DNA from: DASVRZ01 sp038228695
GTDB lineage: Bacteria > Verrucomicrobiota > Verrucomicrobiia > Chthoniobacterales > DASVRZ01
Direction of reading: 5' to 3'
Length of the DNA: 64,000 nt
Assembly (NCBI GenBank): GCA_038228695.1
Contig: JBBRPA010000011.1
Span: forward strand, 8,505-72,504
Shown here: positions 8,817-17,778 of the stretch, piece by piece
Layout: each line of letters starts with the position of its first letter
Position numbering within the stretch: the first letter of the stretch is position 1
Notes under the pieces: model-generated
The model's input: the letters and a program-made list of their open reading frames with translations, nothing else
Told to the model about the DNA's origin: nothing
The model's database searches: none
Position numbers and translations under genes: made by a program

Positions 8817-10475
8817 ATGAATTCCGCGCTGCTCCTCGATGGCCTGATTGTTGTTATTTACTTCGTAGGAATTGCGGGACTTGGCATTTACAAAGGACGT
8901 GGCGAGAAAACGATGGAGGGTTTCGCCGTTGGCGACCGCAACATGCCGTGGTGGGCGGTGCTTGCCTCGATCGTAGCTGCGGAGACGAGCGCGGCGACTT
9001 TCCTGGGCACTCCGGCAGAAGGGTATAAGACGCGAGCTTTTTTCTACGGCCAACTCGTGATCGGCACCGTGCTTGCGCGAGTCATTATCGCAAGCACGTT
9101 CATCAAGCCCTACTACACTTATCGCGTCCAAAGTGTATATGAGTTTTTAACCGTGCGGTTTGGCTCGAAGACAAAAAACATGGCCAGCGGGATTTTTCTT
9201 TTTACCCGGGTGCTGGGCATTGGGGTGCGGCTTTACCTCGGCGGCGCGATCATGGTGGTGATCTGGCGATACTTGTTTCCTGGCATCGAGGTTAATCTCA
9301 ACACCTACGTGTGGGGCATTATTTTTGTAACGATCGTCACGACGATTTACACAGCCATCGGCGGGATCAAGGCCGTCGTCTGGACCGATCTCATTCAAGC
9401 GGTGCTCATGATTAGCTCGGTGGCCTTCGCGATTTTTTTGCTTGTCAGAAACATCCCGGGCGGCGTTGCGACGATTGAGACCACGTTGGGAGGATTCGAT
9501 CAAGTGAAGGTTTTTCAGACCGGATGGGACGCTAGTCTGCCCTTCGGTCTAGCCCTGAAGAAATTATTGGAAGAGCCTTACACGATTGCAGCGGCTTTTA
9601 TTGCCTCGACTTTACTAACAATGGCTACCCACGGCACCGATCAGGACATGGTACAGCGGATGTTGACCGCACCAAATTATCGCAAATCACAAATGTCGCT
9701 AGTGCTGAGCGGCCTGATGGACATACCGATCGTCGCGATGTTCTTAACCGTTGGGATTTTACTTTCGGTTTATTACACGTTGTTTCCCGATCCGACATTG
9801 CCGGCAGCCGACAACGAAATTTTCGGACATTACATCGTTCACGAGATGCCGGCGGGCTTTCGCGGGCTGATTGTTGCAGGTGTTTTTGCAACGATGATGG
9901 GCTCGACTTCTGCAGCCTTAAACGCGTTGGCGACGAGTTTTACGAAGGATTTTTACCAACCTTACATTCGTCCGCAAGCCACTGAAAAACAAACCGTGCG
10001 AACTGCCCGCATCGCTACGGCAATCTTTGGCGCGTTGATGGTTGTGGTCGCCACAATGGCCGCCAACGCGGTGCTGAACGACGCGAAGTTAACGATTATT
10101 CCCATCGCCATCGGCATCCTCGGCTACACCTACGGAGCATTACTCGCCGTATTTCTACTCGGCGTGCTTACGCGCACTCGCGGGGCGGACGGGACGAATG
10201 TCATCAGCATGATCATCGGCATAACATCCGTTCTCGTGCTCTGCAAAGTCTCCATCCCAGCACTCTCTCTCCTAGGGCTTTTGCACGGGAAAATAATCCA
10301 CGTCACTTGGAGCTTTGGCTGGTTCATGCCGGAATGGTGGCCGAAGATTTCGTGGCCTTGGTTTGTGCTCGTGGGCTGCTTAATCACTTTTCTGCTCGCG
10401 ATTCTTTTCCGCACGCCAGAAAAGCAAGTTTTAGCGGCAGAGGATCACATCCGAAACGCAAGTTCGGCGAAATGA
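8817..10475 (+). CDS. Sodium:solute symporter (SSS family)
   Basis: A 552-residue polytopic membrane protein with about 13 hydrophobic helices. The first ('LLLDGLIVVIYFVGIAGLGIY') is followed by the SSS signature region 'EGFAVGDRNMPWWAVLASIVAAETSAATFLGTPAEGY', and later by 'TDQDMVQRMLTA' and 'GLIVAGVFATMMGSTSAALNALATSFTKDFY', all typical of the SSS family. I chose ATG 8817 over a TTG five codons upstream. It should drive Na+-coupled uptake of a sugar, acid or similar solute; the substrate cannot be read from the sequence. The preceding gene encodes a secreted glycosidase, so sugar uptake is a reasonable guess. Confidence 0.9.
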   Translation: MNSALLLDGLIVVIYFVGIAGLGIYKGRGEKTMEGFAVGDRNMPWWAVLASIVAAETSAATFLGTPAEGYKTRAFFYGQLVIGTVLARVIIASTFIKPYYTYRVQSVYEFLTVRFGSKTKNMASGIFLFTRVLGIGVRLYLGGAIMVVIWRYLFPGIEVNLNTYVWGIIFVTIVTTIYTAIGGIKAVVWTDLIQAVLMISSVAFAIFLLVRNIPGGVATIETTLGGFDQVKVFQTGWDASLPFGLALKKLLEEPYTIAAAFIASTLLTMATHGTDQDMVQRMLTAPNYRKSQMSLVLSGLMDIPIVAMFLTVGILLSVYYTLFPDPTLPAADNEIFGHYIVHEMPAGFRGLIVAGVFATMMGSTSAALNALATSFTKDFYQPYIRPQATEKQTVRTARIATAIFGALMVVVATMAANAVLNDAKLTIIPIAIGILGYTYGALLAVFLLGVLTRTRGADGTNVISMIIGITSVLVLCKVSIPALSLLGLLHGKIIHVTWSFGWFMPEWWPKISWPWFVLVGCLITFLLAILFRTPEKQVLAAEDHIRNASSAK

Positions 10476-10936
10476 ACGGCTTCCGCGATTGCGGGACGAT
10501 GACACGTAATTCGGAACCCATTGTAACGATTCCGCGTCAAGCAAAATTCGGCACGGAACATGAAATAAAAGTGGGCACTTTGTGGAATTTTTTCTTGGCG
10601 GTTGGAGCAACGAAATTTAATCTCTCAATCGCAGCTGGGCAGAAGGTACTAGCTGTTAATAACTTGTGAAAAAAGTGCGCAAAACCATCCTGACAAAATC
10701 CCTAAGTGCTTCTCTGCCAACGAGAACGGCACGGCTCGATTTTCATTCGGGCGCGCTTTCTAGCTGTTTTTGTCAATTCGCGTAACCCCCTATCCCTCAA
10801 CCCTTTGCGCCATTTTCTTCATCTTGGTTTTCTTTTTTCGTCGTTTCATGTTTCCCCTTCAACCAAAAATTCAACCGCTCGAACCGTTTGCGCATATTGT
10901 GACAATCAGGTGACGGGCACGTGTGGATAAATTTCT
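10476..10936. other. Putative chromosomal origin region upstream of dnaA
   Basis: A 461-nt gene-free stretch before dnaA. It contains a perfect consensus DnaA box on the minus strand (10922-10930), a near match (TGTGGAATT, about 10582), an A/T-rich segment around 10580-10690 ('GTTAATAACTTGTGAAAAAA') and a pyrimidine-rich run at about 10795-10865. The dnaA-dnaN neighbourhood is the classic origin context. Only one perfect box is visible, so the origin could also lie elsewhere; a GC-skew analysis would decide. Confidence 0.4.
10922..10930 (-). promoter_or_regulatory. Consensus DnaA box (TTATCCACA) just upstream of dnaA
   Basis: TGTGGATAA on the plus strand is the exact complement of the DnaA box TTATCCACA. 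It ends 6 nt before the dnaA ATG, a position suited to autoregulation of dnaA as well as to an origin function. Confidence 0.7.
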
Positions 10937-12295
10937 ATGTCTGACTCCATGCACCGCATCTGGCACCCGATTTCTGAGGCGATTCGTCCTCAAGTCAGCC
11001 CGGACACATTTCAGCGCTGGTTCGCTGACATTCAACTCACCGCCGCAGACGAGGATTCACTAACTTTGTGTGTCCCTAACAATATCTACCAAGTCTGGAT
11101 CGAATCGAACTATCATCCCCTCGTCCAATCGGCGGTGATCGATATTCTCGGTCAGCCGCGCAAACTTCGCTTCGTCTATGCCGATGCCAAGGCGCCAGCG
11201 CGCGAAGTGGAAAAACACCGAAGCCCGGAGATCGTTGCGGAGGTTCCACTCGAACCCGAGGCCGCTGCTGCCATCAGCGGGATGAATCCGCGCAACACGT
11301 TCGACACCTTTGTCGTTGGCGCGAACAACCAGTTTGCCCACGCTGCGGCCATCGCCGTCGCCCAATCGCCCGCCCGCACCTACAATCCCCTCTTTGTTTA
11401 TGGCGAGGTCGGCCTCGGCAAGACCCACCTCATGCAGTCCATCGGACAGTATGTTCAGCGCACGAAAAAGAATGCCAAGGTGATGTATCTCTCCAGCGAG
11501 AAATTCACGAACGAGTTCATCGACGCCATCCAACATCATTCGCTCGTTAAGTTCCGCAAGAAATACCGCCAGGCCGACGTCTTGCTGATCGACGACATTC
11601 AATTTCTCGCTGGTAAAGAGCGATCGCAGGAAGAATTTTTCCATACTTTCAACACTCTCTTCGAAGGCCACAAACAAATCGTGCTCTCCTCGGATCGGCC
11701 GTCCAGTGAGATTGCCAACCTCGAACATCGCCTTGTCTCCCGCTTCGAGTGGGGCATGACCGCAGAATTGCAGCCGCCGGACATCGAAACGCGCATGGCC
11801 ATTCTGCGTAAGAAAGCGACTACCCTCGGAATCAAACTACCGCCGGAGGTATTCGAATTTCTCGCCCAGCGTATCCGCACCAACGTCCGCCGCCTCGAAG
11901 GAGCTCTCCTCCGCGTGGCGTCCTTCGCCTCGCTCAGCGGAAAACCACTCGACCGCGACTCGATCGAAAATGTGCTGAAAGACATCCTTCACGAAGAGGC
12001 GCGCAAAACCGTCACCATCGACCAGATTCAGCGTCGCGTGGCCGAGCATTTCGACATTCGAATTGCGGACATGACCAGCAAACGGCGCCCCGCAAACATT
12101 GCCTATCCACGCCAAGTGGCGATGTATCTTTCTCGGCAGCACACCAAGTCCTCCCTGAGCGAGATCGGCGAGGCTTTTGGCGGGCGCGATCACGGTACGG
12201 TCCTCCACGCTTGCAAAGTCGTGAAGGAGAAAATCGGCGGTGACGACGAAACCCGGCGGATGGTTTCGCTGCTCGATTCGTTGTTGCAACGCTAA
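10937..12295 (+). CDS. dnaA: Chromosomal replication initiator protein DnaA
   Basis: A 452-residue AAA+ initiator. Domain I covers about residues 1-80 ('SPDTFQRWFADIQL'), followed by a short variable linker. Domain III carries the P-loop GEVGLGKT (156-163) and Walker B 'VLLIDDIQFL'. Domain IV has the DNA-binding signature 'GGRDHGTVLHACKVV' near the C-terminus. It binds DnaA boxes at oriC and opens the duplex. A DnaA box overlaps its leader, and dnaN follows 88 nt downstream. Length and motifs are normal. Confidence 0.98.
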   Translation: MSDSMHRIWHPISEAIRPQVSPDTFQRWFADIQLTAADEDSLTLCVPNNIYQVWIESNYHPLVQSAVIDILGQPRKLRFVYADAKAPAREVEKHRSPEIVAEVPLEPEAAAAISGMNPRNTFDTFVVGANNQFAHAAAIAVAQSPARTYNPLFVYGEVGLGKTHLMQSIGQYVQRTKKNAKVMYLSSEKFTNEFIDAIQHHSLVKFRKKYRQADVLLIDDIQFLAGKERSQEEFFHTFNTLFEGHKQIVLSSDRPSSEIANLEHRLVSRFEWGMTAELQPPDIETRMAILRKKATTLGIKLPPEVFEFLAQRIRTNVRRLEGALLRVASFASLSGKPLDRDSIENVLKDILHEEARKTVTIDQIQRRVAEHFDIRIADMTSKRRPANIAYPRQVAMYLSRQHTKSSLSEIGEAFGGRDHGTVLHACKVVKEKIGGDDETRRMVSLLDSLLQR

Positions 12296-12383
12296 ATCGC
12301 ACTAAATAGTTGGACACTGTGGCGGTTCCACGCATAATTTCCGCACTTCTCCAGAATCCCTTTTTCACCCAATTTAACACCCA

Positions 12384-13478
12384 ATGAAATTCAGCGTCAG
12401 CAAAGAGAAACTCAACGAAGGTCTGCAAGCCGTCCAAAACGTCGTCAGCACCCGCACCACCCTTCCGATCCTCTCCAATGTTCTCATTCAGGCCACTGAA
12501 AACGGGCTGACTCTGACTACTACCGATCTCGATGTCGGCATTCGCGTCAACGTCGAAGCCACCGTGGAGCGTCCGGGCGGCACCACCCTGCCGGCACGTC
12601 GCCTCTCCAGCATTGTCCGCGAGTTGCCCTCCTCCGACATCCAGTTCGAGATCGATTCAAAAAACTCCGCCTCGATTCGCTGCGGTGCTTCTTTCTTCAA
12701 AATCCTTGGCCTGCCCGAGGAAGAATTCCCGCCGCTCTCTCGTTTTGAAAACGCCCGCGTCTTTAACATCAAGCAGAAGGAGCTTAAAGACGGTCTCAAG
12801 AAAACTTTCTACGCCATTTCCACCGACGAGACCCGTTACGTGCTCAACGGCGTTCTCCATAGCTTCAAGGAAAACAAACTTTCCCTCGTCGCTACGGACG
12901 GTCGCCGTCTCGCTCTCGTGGACATCGAACTCGAATTCCCGCGCAGCCAGGAGACGGAAGTCATCATCCCCACCAAAGCGATCACGGAAATCTCCCGCCT
13001 CCTCAAAGACGACGGCGAGGTTAAGGTCTCCGTCTCCGACAACCAAGTCGCCTTCGAACTCAACAACACTCTGCTCGTTTCAAAACTGATCGAGGGCAAT
13101 TACCCGAACTATCGCCAAGTCATCCCCGGTGAAGCCCGTGAGCGCGTCATCCTAGAGCGCGAATCATTTCTCAACTGCGTTCGCCGCGTCGCCATCCTCG
13201 CGAGCGACAAGTCGAACTCGGTCAAACTCATTTTCACCAAGAACAACATCGACATCACCGCTAACACCCCAGATGTCGGCGAGGCTCGCGAATCCGTTGC
13301 GGTCACCTACAAAGGCAAAGACATGTCGATCGCTTTCAATCCAGAGTTCCTCATGGCCCCGCTGCGCAACCTGCCGAACGACGAAGTCTTCCTCGATCTC
13401 ATCGACGAAATGAGCCCAGGCGTGATTAAAATCCAGACGCCATTCCTTTACGTCCTGATGCCGATGCGCATCTCGTAG
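12384..13478 (+). CDS. dnaN: DNA polymerase III beta subunit (sliding clamp)
   Basis: A 364-residue protein with the three-domain clamp layout. The N-terminus is 'MKFSVSKEKLNEGLQAVQNVVSTRTTLPILSNV', a central 'TRYVLNGVLHSFKENKLSLVATDGRRLAL' is typical of domain 2, and the C-terminus ends in the conserved 'PFLYVLMPMRI'. It is the processivity factor of the replicative polymerase. It would also be the partner of DnaE2 and ImuB encoded near 56-60 kb, where ImuB carries a clamp-binding QLRLF motif. The gene follows dnaA in the usual order. Confidence 0.98.
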   Translation: MKFSVSKEKLNEGLQAVQNVVSTRTTLPILSNVLIQATENGLTLTTTDLDVGIRVNVEATVERPGGTTLPARRLSSIVRELPSSDIQFEIDSKNSASIRCGASFFKILGLPEEEFPPLSRFENARVFNIKQKELKDGLKKTFYAISTDETRYVLNGVLHSFKENKLSLVATDGRRLALVDIELEFPRSQETEVIIPTKAITEISRLLKDDGEVKVSVSDNQVAFELNNTLLVSKLIEGNYPNYRQVIPGEARERVILERESFLNCVRRVAILASDKSNSVKLIFTKNNIDITANTPDVGEARESVAVTYKGKDMSIAFNPEFLMAPLRNLPNDEVFLDLIDEMSPGVIKIQTPFLYVLMPMRIS

Positions 13479-13532
13479 AAAGAAACCAGTTTTCAAGTCG
13501 CGGAATTCGACTATCTATTCAATTCCAGCAAA

Positions 13533-13616
13533 GCTCATGTGGCGGAATGGCAGACGCGCACGACTCAGAATCGTGTTCCTAACAGAGTGGAGGTTCAAGT
13601 CCTCTCGTGAGCACCA
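13533..13616 (+). tRNA. tRNA-Leu(CAG)
   Basis: An 84-nt cloverleaf with the acceptor stem GCTCATG/CGTGAGC, an encoded ACCA end, the anticodon stem CACGA/TCGTG with loop CTCAGAA (anticodon CAG at 13566-13568), a 13-nt variable region and the T-arm GGAGG-TTCAAGT-CCTCT. It sits 54 nt after dnaN. Confidence 0.92.
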
Positions 13617-13643
13617 CCAATTTTTTCGGCGATTTCCCGTTTT

Positions 13644-14540
13644 TTATTCCTTTTTCCCGGCCGGTTGGAGGGCTCCCTTTAGTTTTTCGATCCACTGTCC
13701 GACATCGGGGTGGGTCGGGTAGGCTTTGATCAGAGCGAACATCTCCTGAACGGCGCGATTGGGCTGGTCGAGAGCAAGATATTCCTGCGATTTCTGCCAG
13801 AGAAGTTGCGGCTTTCGAATGGTGGCGACGTTTTTCTCCTGAAAGTCGAGCCCGCCACTTGCGGCCTGACTTTGCAGGGCGATCCGGGCATCCCAGTAAG
13901 CTAAAAGCGCAGGGTCCTTGGACTTGCGCCATTCCGGCAAAAGATATTTCTCGGCGATTTGATCCGATTTGCCCGGGTTCATCTCCCAGTCTTTCACCTC
14001 CGCGAGAGTGGGACCCAGTCCGAGCCAACTCGCGAAGAGGCCGTCGTTCACCGATTTGCGGAGCTGGGAATCGCGCACGTTCTCTGGACCGTCGGATGAA
14101 TTGAGGACTCGAATGTAGTCGGCAATCTGCGGGACTAGTTCGGCCGGCTTGGCCCCAGCGGCCTTCTTCAACGTGAGGCCGAGGTAGAAAAGATGGAGCC
14201 GAACCGATTCGCGGAAATCGTTGTTTTTGAGCTGCTCCTCGTGGCTTTTTTTCCAATCTCGGAACTGGGTGTTTTCCCGGTTCGCACCTTGGAATTGGGT
14301 GGCCATGATGGCGTCTTCGTAGAGGGCGATGGCGGTTTCCTTACTCGCGGCAGATTTGAAGACGAGGTCGAGGTTGCGTTTCTGGAGGGTATCCTGACTG
14401 ACCTTCTGCTTGGTCTGGAGGTCTTGCAATTCCTGCAGAATTTGTTTTGCGTCGAGCGGATTGGCATCCTGGGCCAGTAGCGGAGGGACGATGCTGGAAA
14501 GAACTGCTGGCAGCAGCGCAAACGAGAGCCATTTTTTCAT
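13644..14540 (-). CDS. Exported protein of unknown function
   Basis: A 298-residue protein with a clear signal peptide (residues 1-23, 'ALLPAVLSSIVPPLLA') and a helical body. A Gln-rich coiled-coil-like stretch lies at about 30-60 ('KQILQELQDLQTKQKVSQDTLQ') and a TPR-like end at about 255-285 ('YLALDQPNRAVQEMFALIKAYPTHPDVGQWI'). I do not recognise a named family. The neighbouring small H-box protein lies 34 nt upstream on the same strand and may be co-transcribed. The location is probably periplasmic. Confidence 0.8.
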   Translation of the reverse strand: MKKWLSFALLPAVLSSIVPPLLAQDANPLDAKQILQELQDLQTKQKVSQDTLQKRNLDLVFKSAASKETAIALYEDAIMATQFQGANRENTQFRDWKKSHEEQLKNNDFRESVRLHLFYLGLTLKKAAGAKPAELVPQIADYIRVLNSSDGPENVRDSQLRKSVNDGLFASWLGLGPTLAEVKDWEMNPGKSDQIAEKYLLPEWRKSKDPALLAYWDARIALQSQAASGGLDFQEKNVATIRKPQLLWQKSQEYLALDQPNRAVQEMFALIKAYPTHPDVGQWIEKLKGALQPAGKKE

Positions 14541-14574
14541 GCGTTCGATGGGGAAAACCGGAGAAATATTCCCC

Positions 14575-14826
14575 CTATTCCGGTGGCTCCGGCAGCAGCG
14601 CGTTGAGTTTGACCTGAAATTCCTTTAGTTCGTCCGCCGTCTTCGTGGCTTTCTCCAGCACCATGTCGATCAGTTTTTGCACATGCTCGGCGCGGCGCTG
14701 GGAAAGTTCTGCCAATGCCATCATCACGGCCAGTGAATTGTTAATATCGTGCTTCATCTTCCGAAAATGCAGGACGAGATCGGCGTATTCCTCTGACGTG
14801 GGCATGGGCTTGCTGGGTTTACTCAT
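14575..14826 (-). CDS. Stand-alone histidine-kinase H-box (DHp-like) small protein
   Basis: An 83-residue protein that consists of little more than a dimerisation/phosphoacceptor helix pair: 'LVLHFRKMKHDINNSLAVMMALAEL' with His26-Asp27 and 'INN', matching the HisKA H-box, then a second long helix (residues 50-75). There is no ATPase domain and no room for one, and the gene is bounded by the next gene 34 nt downstream and uvrA on the other strand. It could be a phosphotransfer protein, a competitive dimerisation partner, or a remnant of a kinase. The full start, length and intact frame argue against recent decay. Confidence 0.75.
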   Translation of the reverse strand: MSKPSKPMPTSEEYADLVLHFRKMKHDINNSLAVMMALAELSQRRAEHVQKLIDMVLEKATKTADELKEFQVKLNALLPEPPE

Positions 14827-14892
14827 ATGGAAAAGAATCTGGTGAAGGCCGGGTGCTTGTGATTAAATTAGCGATTCGAGTTTTCACGCCCG

Positions 14893-17778
14893 ATGCCAGC
14901 CCAGACTATCAAGATCACCGGTGCCCGCCAGCACAATTTGAAAAACCTGACGGTAGAAATTCCTCGGGACAAACTGGTTGTCATCACTGGGATGAGCGGA
15001 TCAGGCAAATCGTCGCTCGCGTTCGACACACTTTATGCCGAAGGCCAGCGGCGCTACGTGGAAAGCCTTTCCGCCTACGCCCGGCAGTTCCTCGACCAGA
15101 TGCAGAAGCCCGATGTCGATTTCATCGAGGGCCTGTCCCCCGCCATCGCGATCGAGCAGCGGTCGTCCGGAGCCAATCCTCGTTCCACGATCGCGACCAC
15201 CACGGAGATTTTCGATTATCTTCGCCTGCTTTTTTCTTCGATCGGCCAACCGCACGATCCGGCAACCGGCGAGGAAATTCGCAAGCAAACACCGCAGCAG
15301 ATCGTTGATCGCATTCTCGAGCATCAGGAGGGCACCAAACTCGTTTTGCTCGCCCCGCTGATCGAAAACCAGACCGGCGAATTCCGCGACGTCCTGGAAA
15401 AAGTCAAACGCGAAGGCTTCGTCCGGGCGCGAATCGACGGCACTATGCTGGAACTGAGTTCGCCCGAGATTCCTCACCTAACAAAAAATCAAGCACACAC
15501 CATTGAAGCCGTCGTCGATCGGCTCGTCGTCCGCGATGGCATCCGCGCGCGCCTCGCCGACTCCGTTGAAACCACCCTAAAATGGAGTGCGAATCAATTA
15601 ACCCTCCTCACTCAGGCGCCCGATCATCCGGATTGGATTGAGGAAAAATATTCGACCAACTTTTCCAATCCGCGAACGGGTTTCACGATGATCCCGCCAG
15701 CGCCCAAGCATTTTTCTTTCAACTCCCACCTCGGCGCCTGCCCTGTCTGCCACGGACTTGGCACTCAGCAGGTGTGCGATCCGGAATTGATGATTCCCGA
15801 TCCCGAAAAAACCCTCGCCGAGGGCGTAATCGCTCCTTGGGCAAAAGGGACCAAGCGGATGGTCGCCTACTACCGGACTTTGCTCGAGGCGCTCGTGCGG
15901 CACTTTCGCATCCCGATGGACAAACCGTGGAACCGGCTCCCGGTGGAGTTCCGCGATGCCGTCCTTTTCGGAACTGGCACGGAACCGGTGCCCCTGAAAA
16001 TTTCCGCGAATGTGAAAGTGGTGGGAAAACCGTTTGAAGGATTGCTTCCACAAATGGAGCGACTTTACGAAACAACCGAAAGCGAATTCACGAAAATCCG
16101 CATCCGTGGTTTCATGTCGCGGAGGCCCTGCCCAACCTGCAAAGGGGCGCGTTTGAAGCCGGAAATTCTCGCCGTCACGATTCACTCCACTGCGGGAACC
16201 GAGCTGAATATTCACACGTTCTGCCAGTTGACCATTGCGGAGGCGGCGGATTTCATGGCGCAACTAGCTACCACCAGCCAGCAACTCCAGATAACCGAGG
16301 AAGTCTTGCGCGAGATCCGCAATCGGCTCGGATTCCTCCGCGAAGTCGGCCTTGGTTACCTTTCGCTGAACCGCGAAAGCGGCTCTCTCTCTGGCGGCGA
16401 GGCCCAGCGCATTCGCCTCGCCACCCAAATTGGCTCCGGACTCGCCGGCGTCCTCTACGTGCTCGACGAACCGAGCATCGGCCTCCACCAACGCGACAAC
16501 GATCGCCTCCTCGGAACCCTTCGCCGCCTGCGCGATCTCGGCAACAGCGTGATCGTCGTCGAACATGACGAAGACACAATCCGCGCGGCGGATTACATCT
16601 TCGACATGGGTCCGGGGGCCGGGCCGCGCGGCGGGCACGTCGTCGCGGCGGGCACGCTCGAAGAGATTCTCAATTCTTCCACCTCGCTCACCGGGGCTTT
16701 CCTTTCCGGCCGCCAACGCATCAAAGTTCCCCGGGAGCGAGTTTCCCCTCGGGAAGATTTACTGGCCGATGTCAGCCGATCCGTCGGTTGGCTAACGGTC
16801 GAGGGCGCCACCGAGAACAATCTCAAAAATATCACCGCCGCTTTCCCGCTTGGATTGCTCACCTGCGTCACCGGCGTCTCCGGCAGCGGTAAGTCCACCC
16901 TCGTTGACGATATTTTGCGACGCGCACTTTTCCGCAGTTTCTACCATTCCAAGGAAAAACCCGGCGCGCATCGAGGCATCGTCGGAATCGACCAAGTGGA
17001 CAAGGCCATCGTCATCGACCAGACGCCGATCGGGCGCACCCCGCGATCCAACCCCGCTACTTACACCGGTGCGTTCGGACCGATTCGTGATCTTTTTGCC
17101 GGGCTGCCGATCTCTCGCATTCGCGGCTACGGTTCGGGACGCTTTAGTTTCAACGTCAAGGGTGGCCGTTGCGAGAACTGCCAAGGTGACGGCCTGATTC
17201 GCATCGAGATGCATTTTCTTGCGGATGTCTATGTCGAGTGCGAGGTCTGCACTGGAAAACGTTACAACCGCGAAACTCTCGAGGTCACTTACAAGGGAAA
17301 AAACATTGCCGATGTTCTGGCGATGAGCATCGACGAGGCCAGCCGGTTTTTTCGTCAGATCCCGGCGATCGCCGACAAAATGCTCGCACTCGACCAAGTC
17401 GGTCTCGGCTACCTGCGGCTCGGACAAAGCGCGACGACTCTCTCCGGCGGCGAGGCGCAGCGGGTGAAGCTCGCAACGGAACTGGCAAAAAAAGCCACCG
17501 GCCGCACTGTTTATATTCTCGACGAACCCACCACCGGGTTGCACTTTGCCGACATCGAAAAATTGCTCGAGGTTCTCCTCCGCCTCCGCTCCAGCGGCAA
17601 TACCTTGATCGTGATCGAACACAACCTCGAAGTTATTAAATGCGCCGACTGGATTATCGACCTTGGCCCAGAAGGCGGGTCGGGTGGAGGAAAAATTGTC
17701 GCCACCGGGCCGCCGGAATCTGTCGCGAAAAACTCCAGCAGCGAAACCGGTCGTTATCTCAAGCGCTATTTGAAATGA
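14893..17778 (+). CDS. uvrA: Excinuclease ABC subunit A
   Basis: A 961-residue nucleotide excision repair protein that scans DNA for lesions as a dimer and loads UvrB. Both ABC modules are present: Walker A 'GMSGSGKS' (33-40) and 'GVSGSGKS' in the second half, with paired signatures 'SLSGGEAQRI' and 'TLSGGEAQRV' and Walker B 'LDEPSIGLH' and 'LDEPTTGLH'. Cys pairs of the zinc modules are visible ('CPVCHGLG', 'CPTCKG', 'CENCQGDG', 'CEVCTGKR'). Length is normal. The stop overlaps the ATG of the following TPR gene (ATGA). Confidence 0.98.
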   Translation: MPAQTIKITGARQHNLKNLTVEIPRDKLVVITGMSGSGKSSLAFDTLYAEGQRRYVESLSAYARQFLDQMQKPDVDFIEGLSPAIAIEQRSSGANPRSTIATTTEIFDYLRLLFSSIGQPHDPATGEEIRKQTPQQIVDRILEHQEGTKLVLLAPLIENQTGEFRDVLEKVKREGFVRARIDGTMLELSSPEIPHLTKNQAHTIEAVVDRLVVRDGIRARLADSVETTLKWSANQLTLLTQAPDHPDWIEEKYSTNFSNPRTGFTMIPPAPKHFSFNSHLGACPVCHGLGTQQVCDPELMIPDPEKTLAEGVIAPWAKGTKRMVAYYRTLLEALVRHFRIPMDKPWNRLPVEFRDAVLFGTGTEPVPLKISANVKVVGKPFEGLLPQMERLYETTESEFTKIRIRGFMSRRPCPTCKGARLKPEILAVTIHSTAGTELNIHTFCQLTIAEAADFMAQLATTSQQLQITEEVLREIRNRLGFLREVGLGYLSLNRESGSLSGGEAQRIRLATQIGSGLAGVLYVLDEPSIGLHQRDNDRLLGTLRRLRDLGNSVIVVEHDEDTIRAADYIFDMGPGAGPRGGHVVAAGTLEEILNSSTSLTGAFLSGRQRIKVPRERVSPREDLLADVSRSVGWLTVEGATENNLKNITAAFPLGLLTCVTGVSGSGKSTLVDDILRRALFRSFYHSKEKPGAHRGIVGIDQVDKAIVIDQTPIGRTPRSNPATYTGAFGPIRDLFAGLPISRIRGYGSGRFSFNVKGGRCENCQGDGLIRIEMHFLADVYVECEVCTGKRYNRETLEVTYKGKNIADVLAMSIDEASRFFRQIPAIADKMLALDQVGLGYLRLGQSATTLSGGEAQRVKLATELAKKATGRTVYILDEPTTGLHFADIEKLLEVLLRLRSSGNTLIVIEHNLEVIKCADWIIDLGPEGGSGGGKIVATGPPESVAKNSSSETGRYLKRYLK

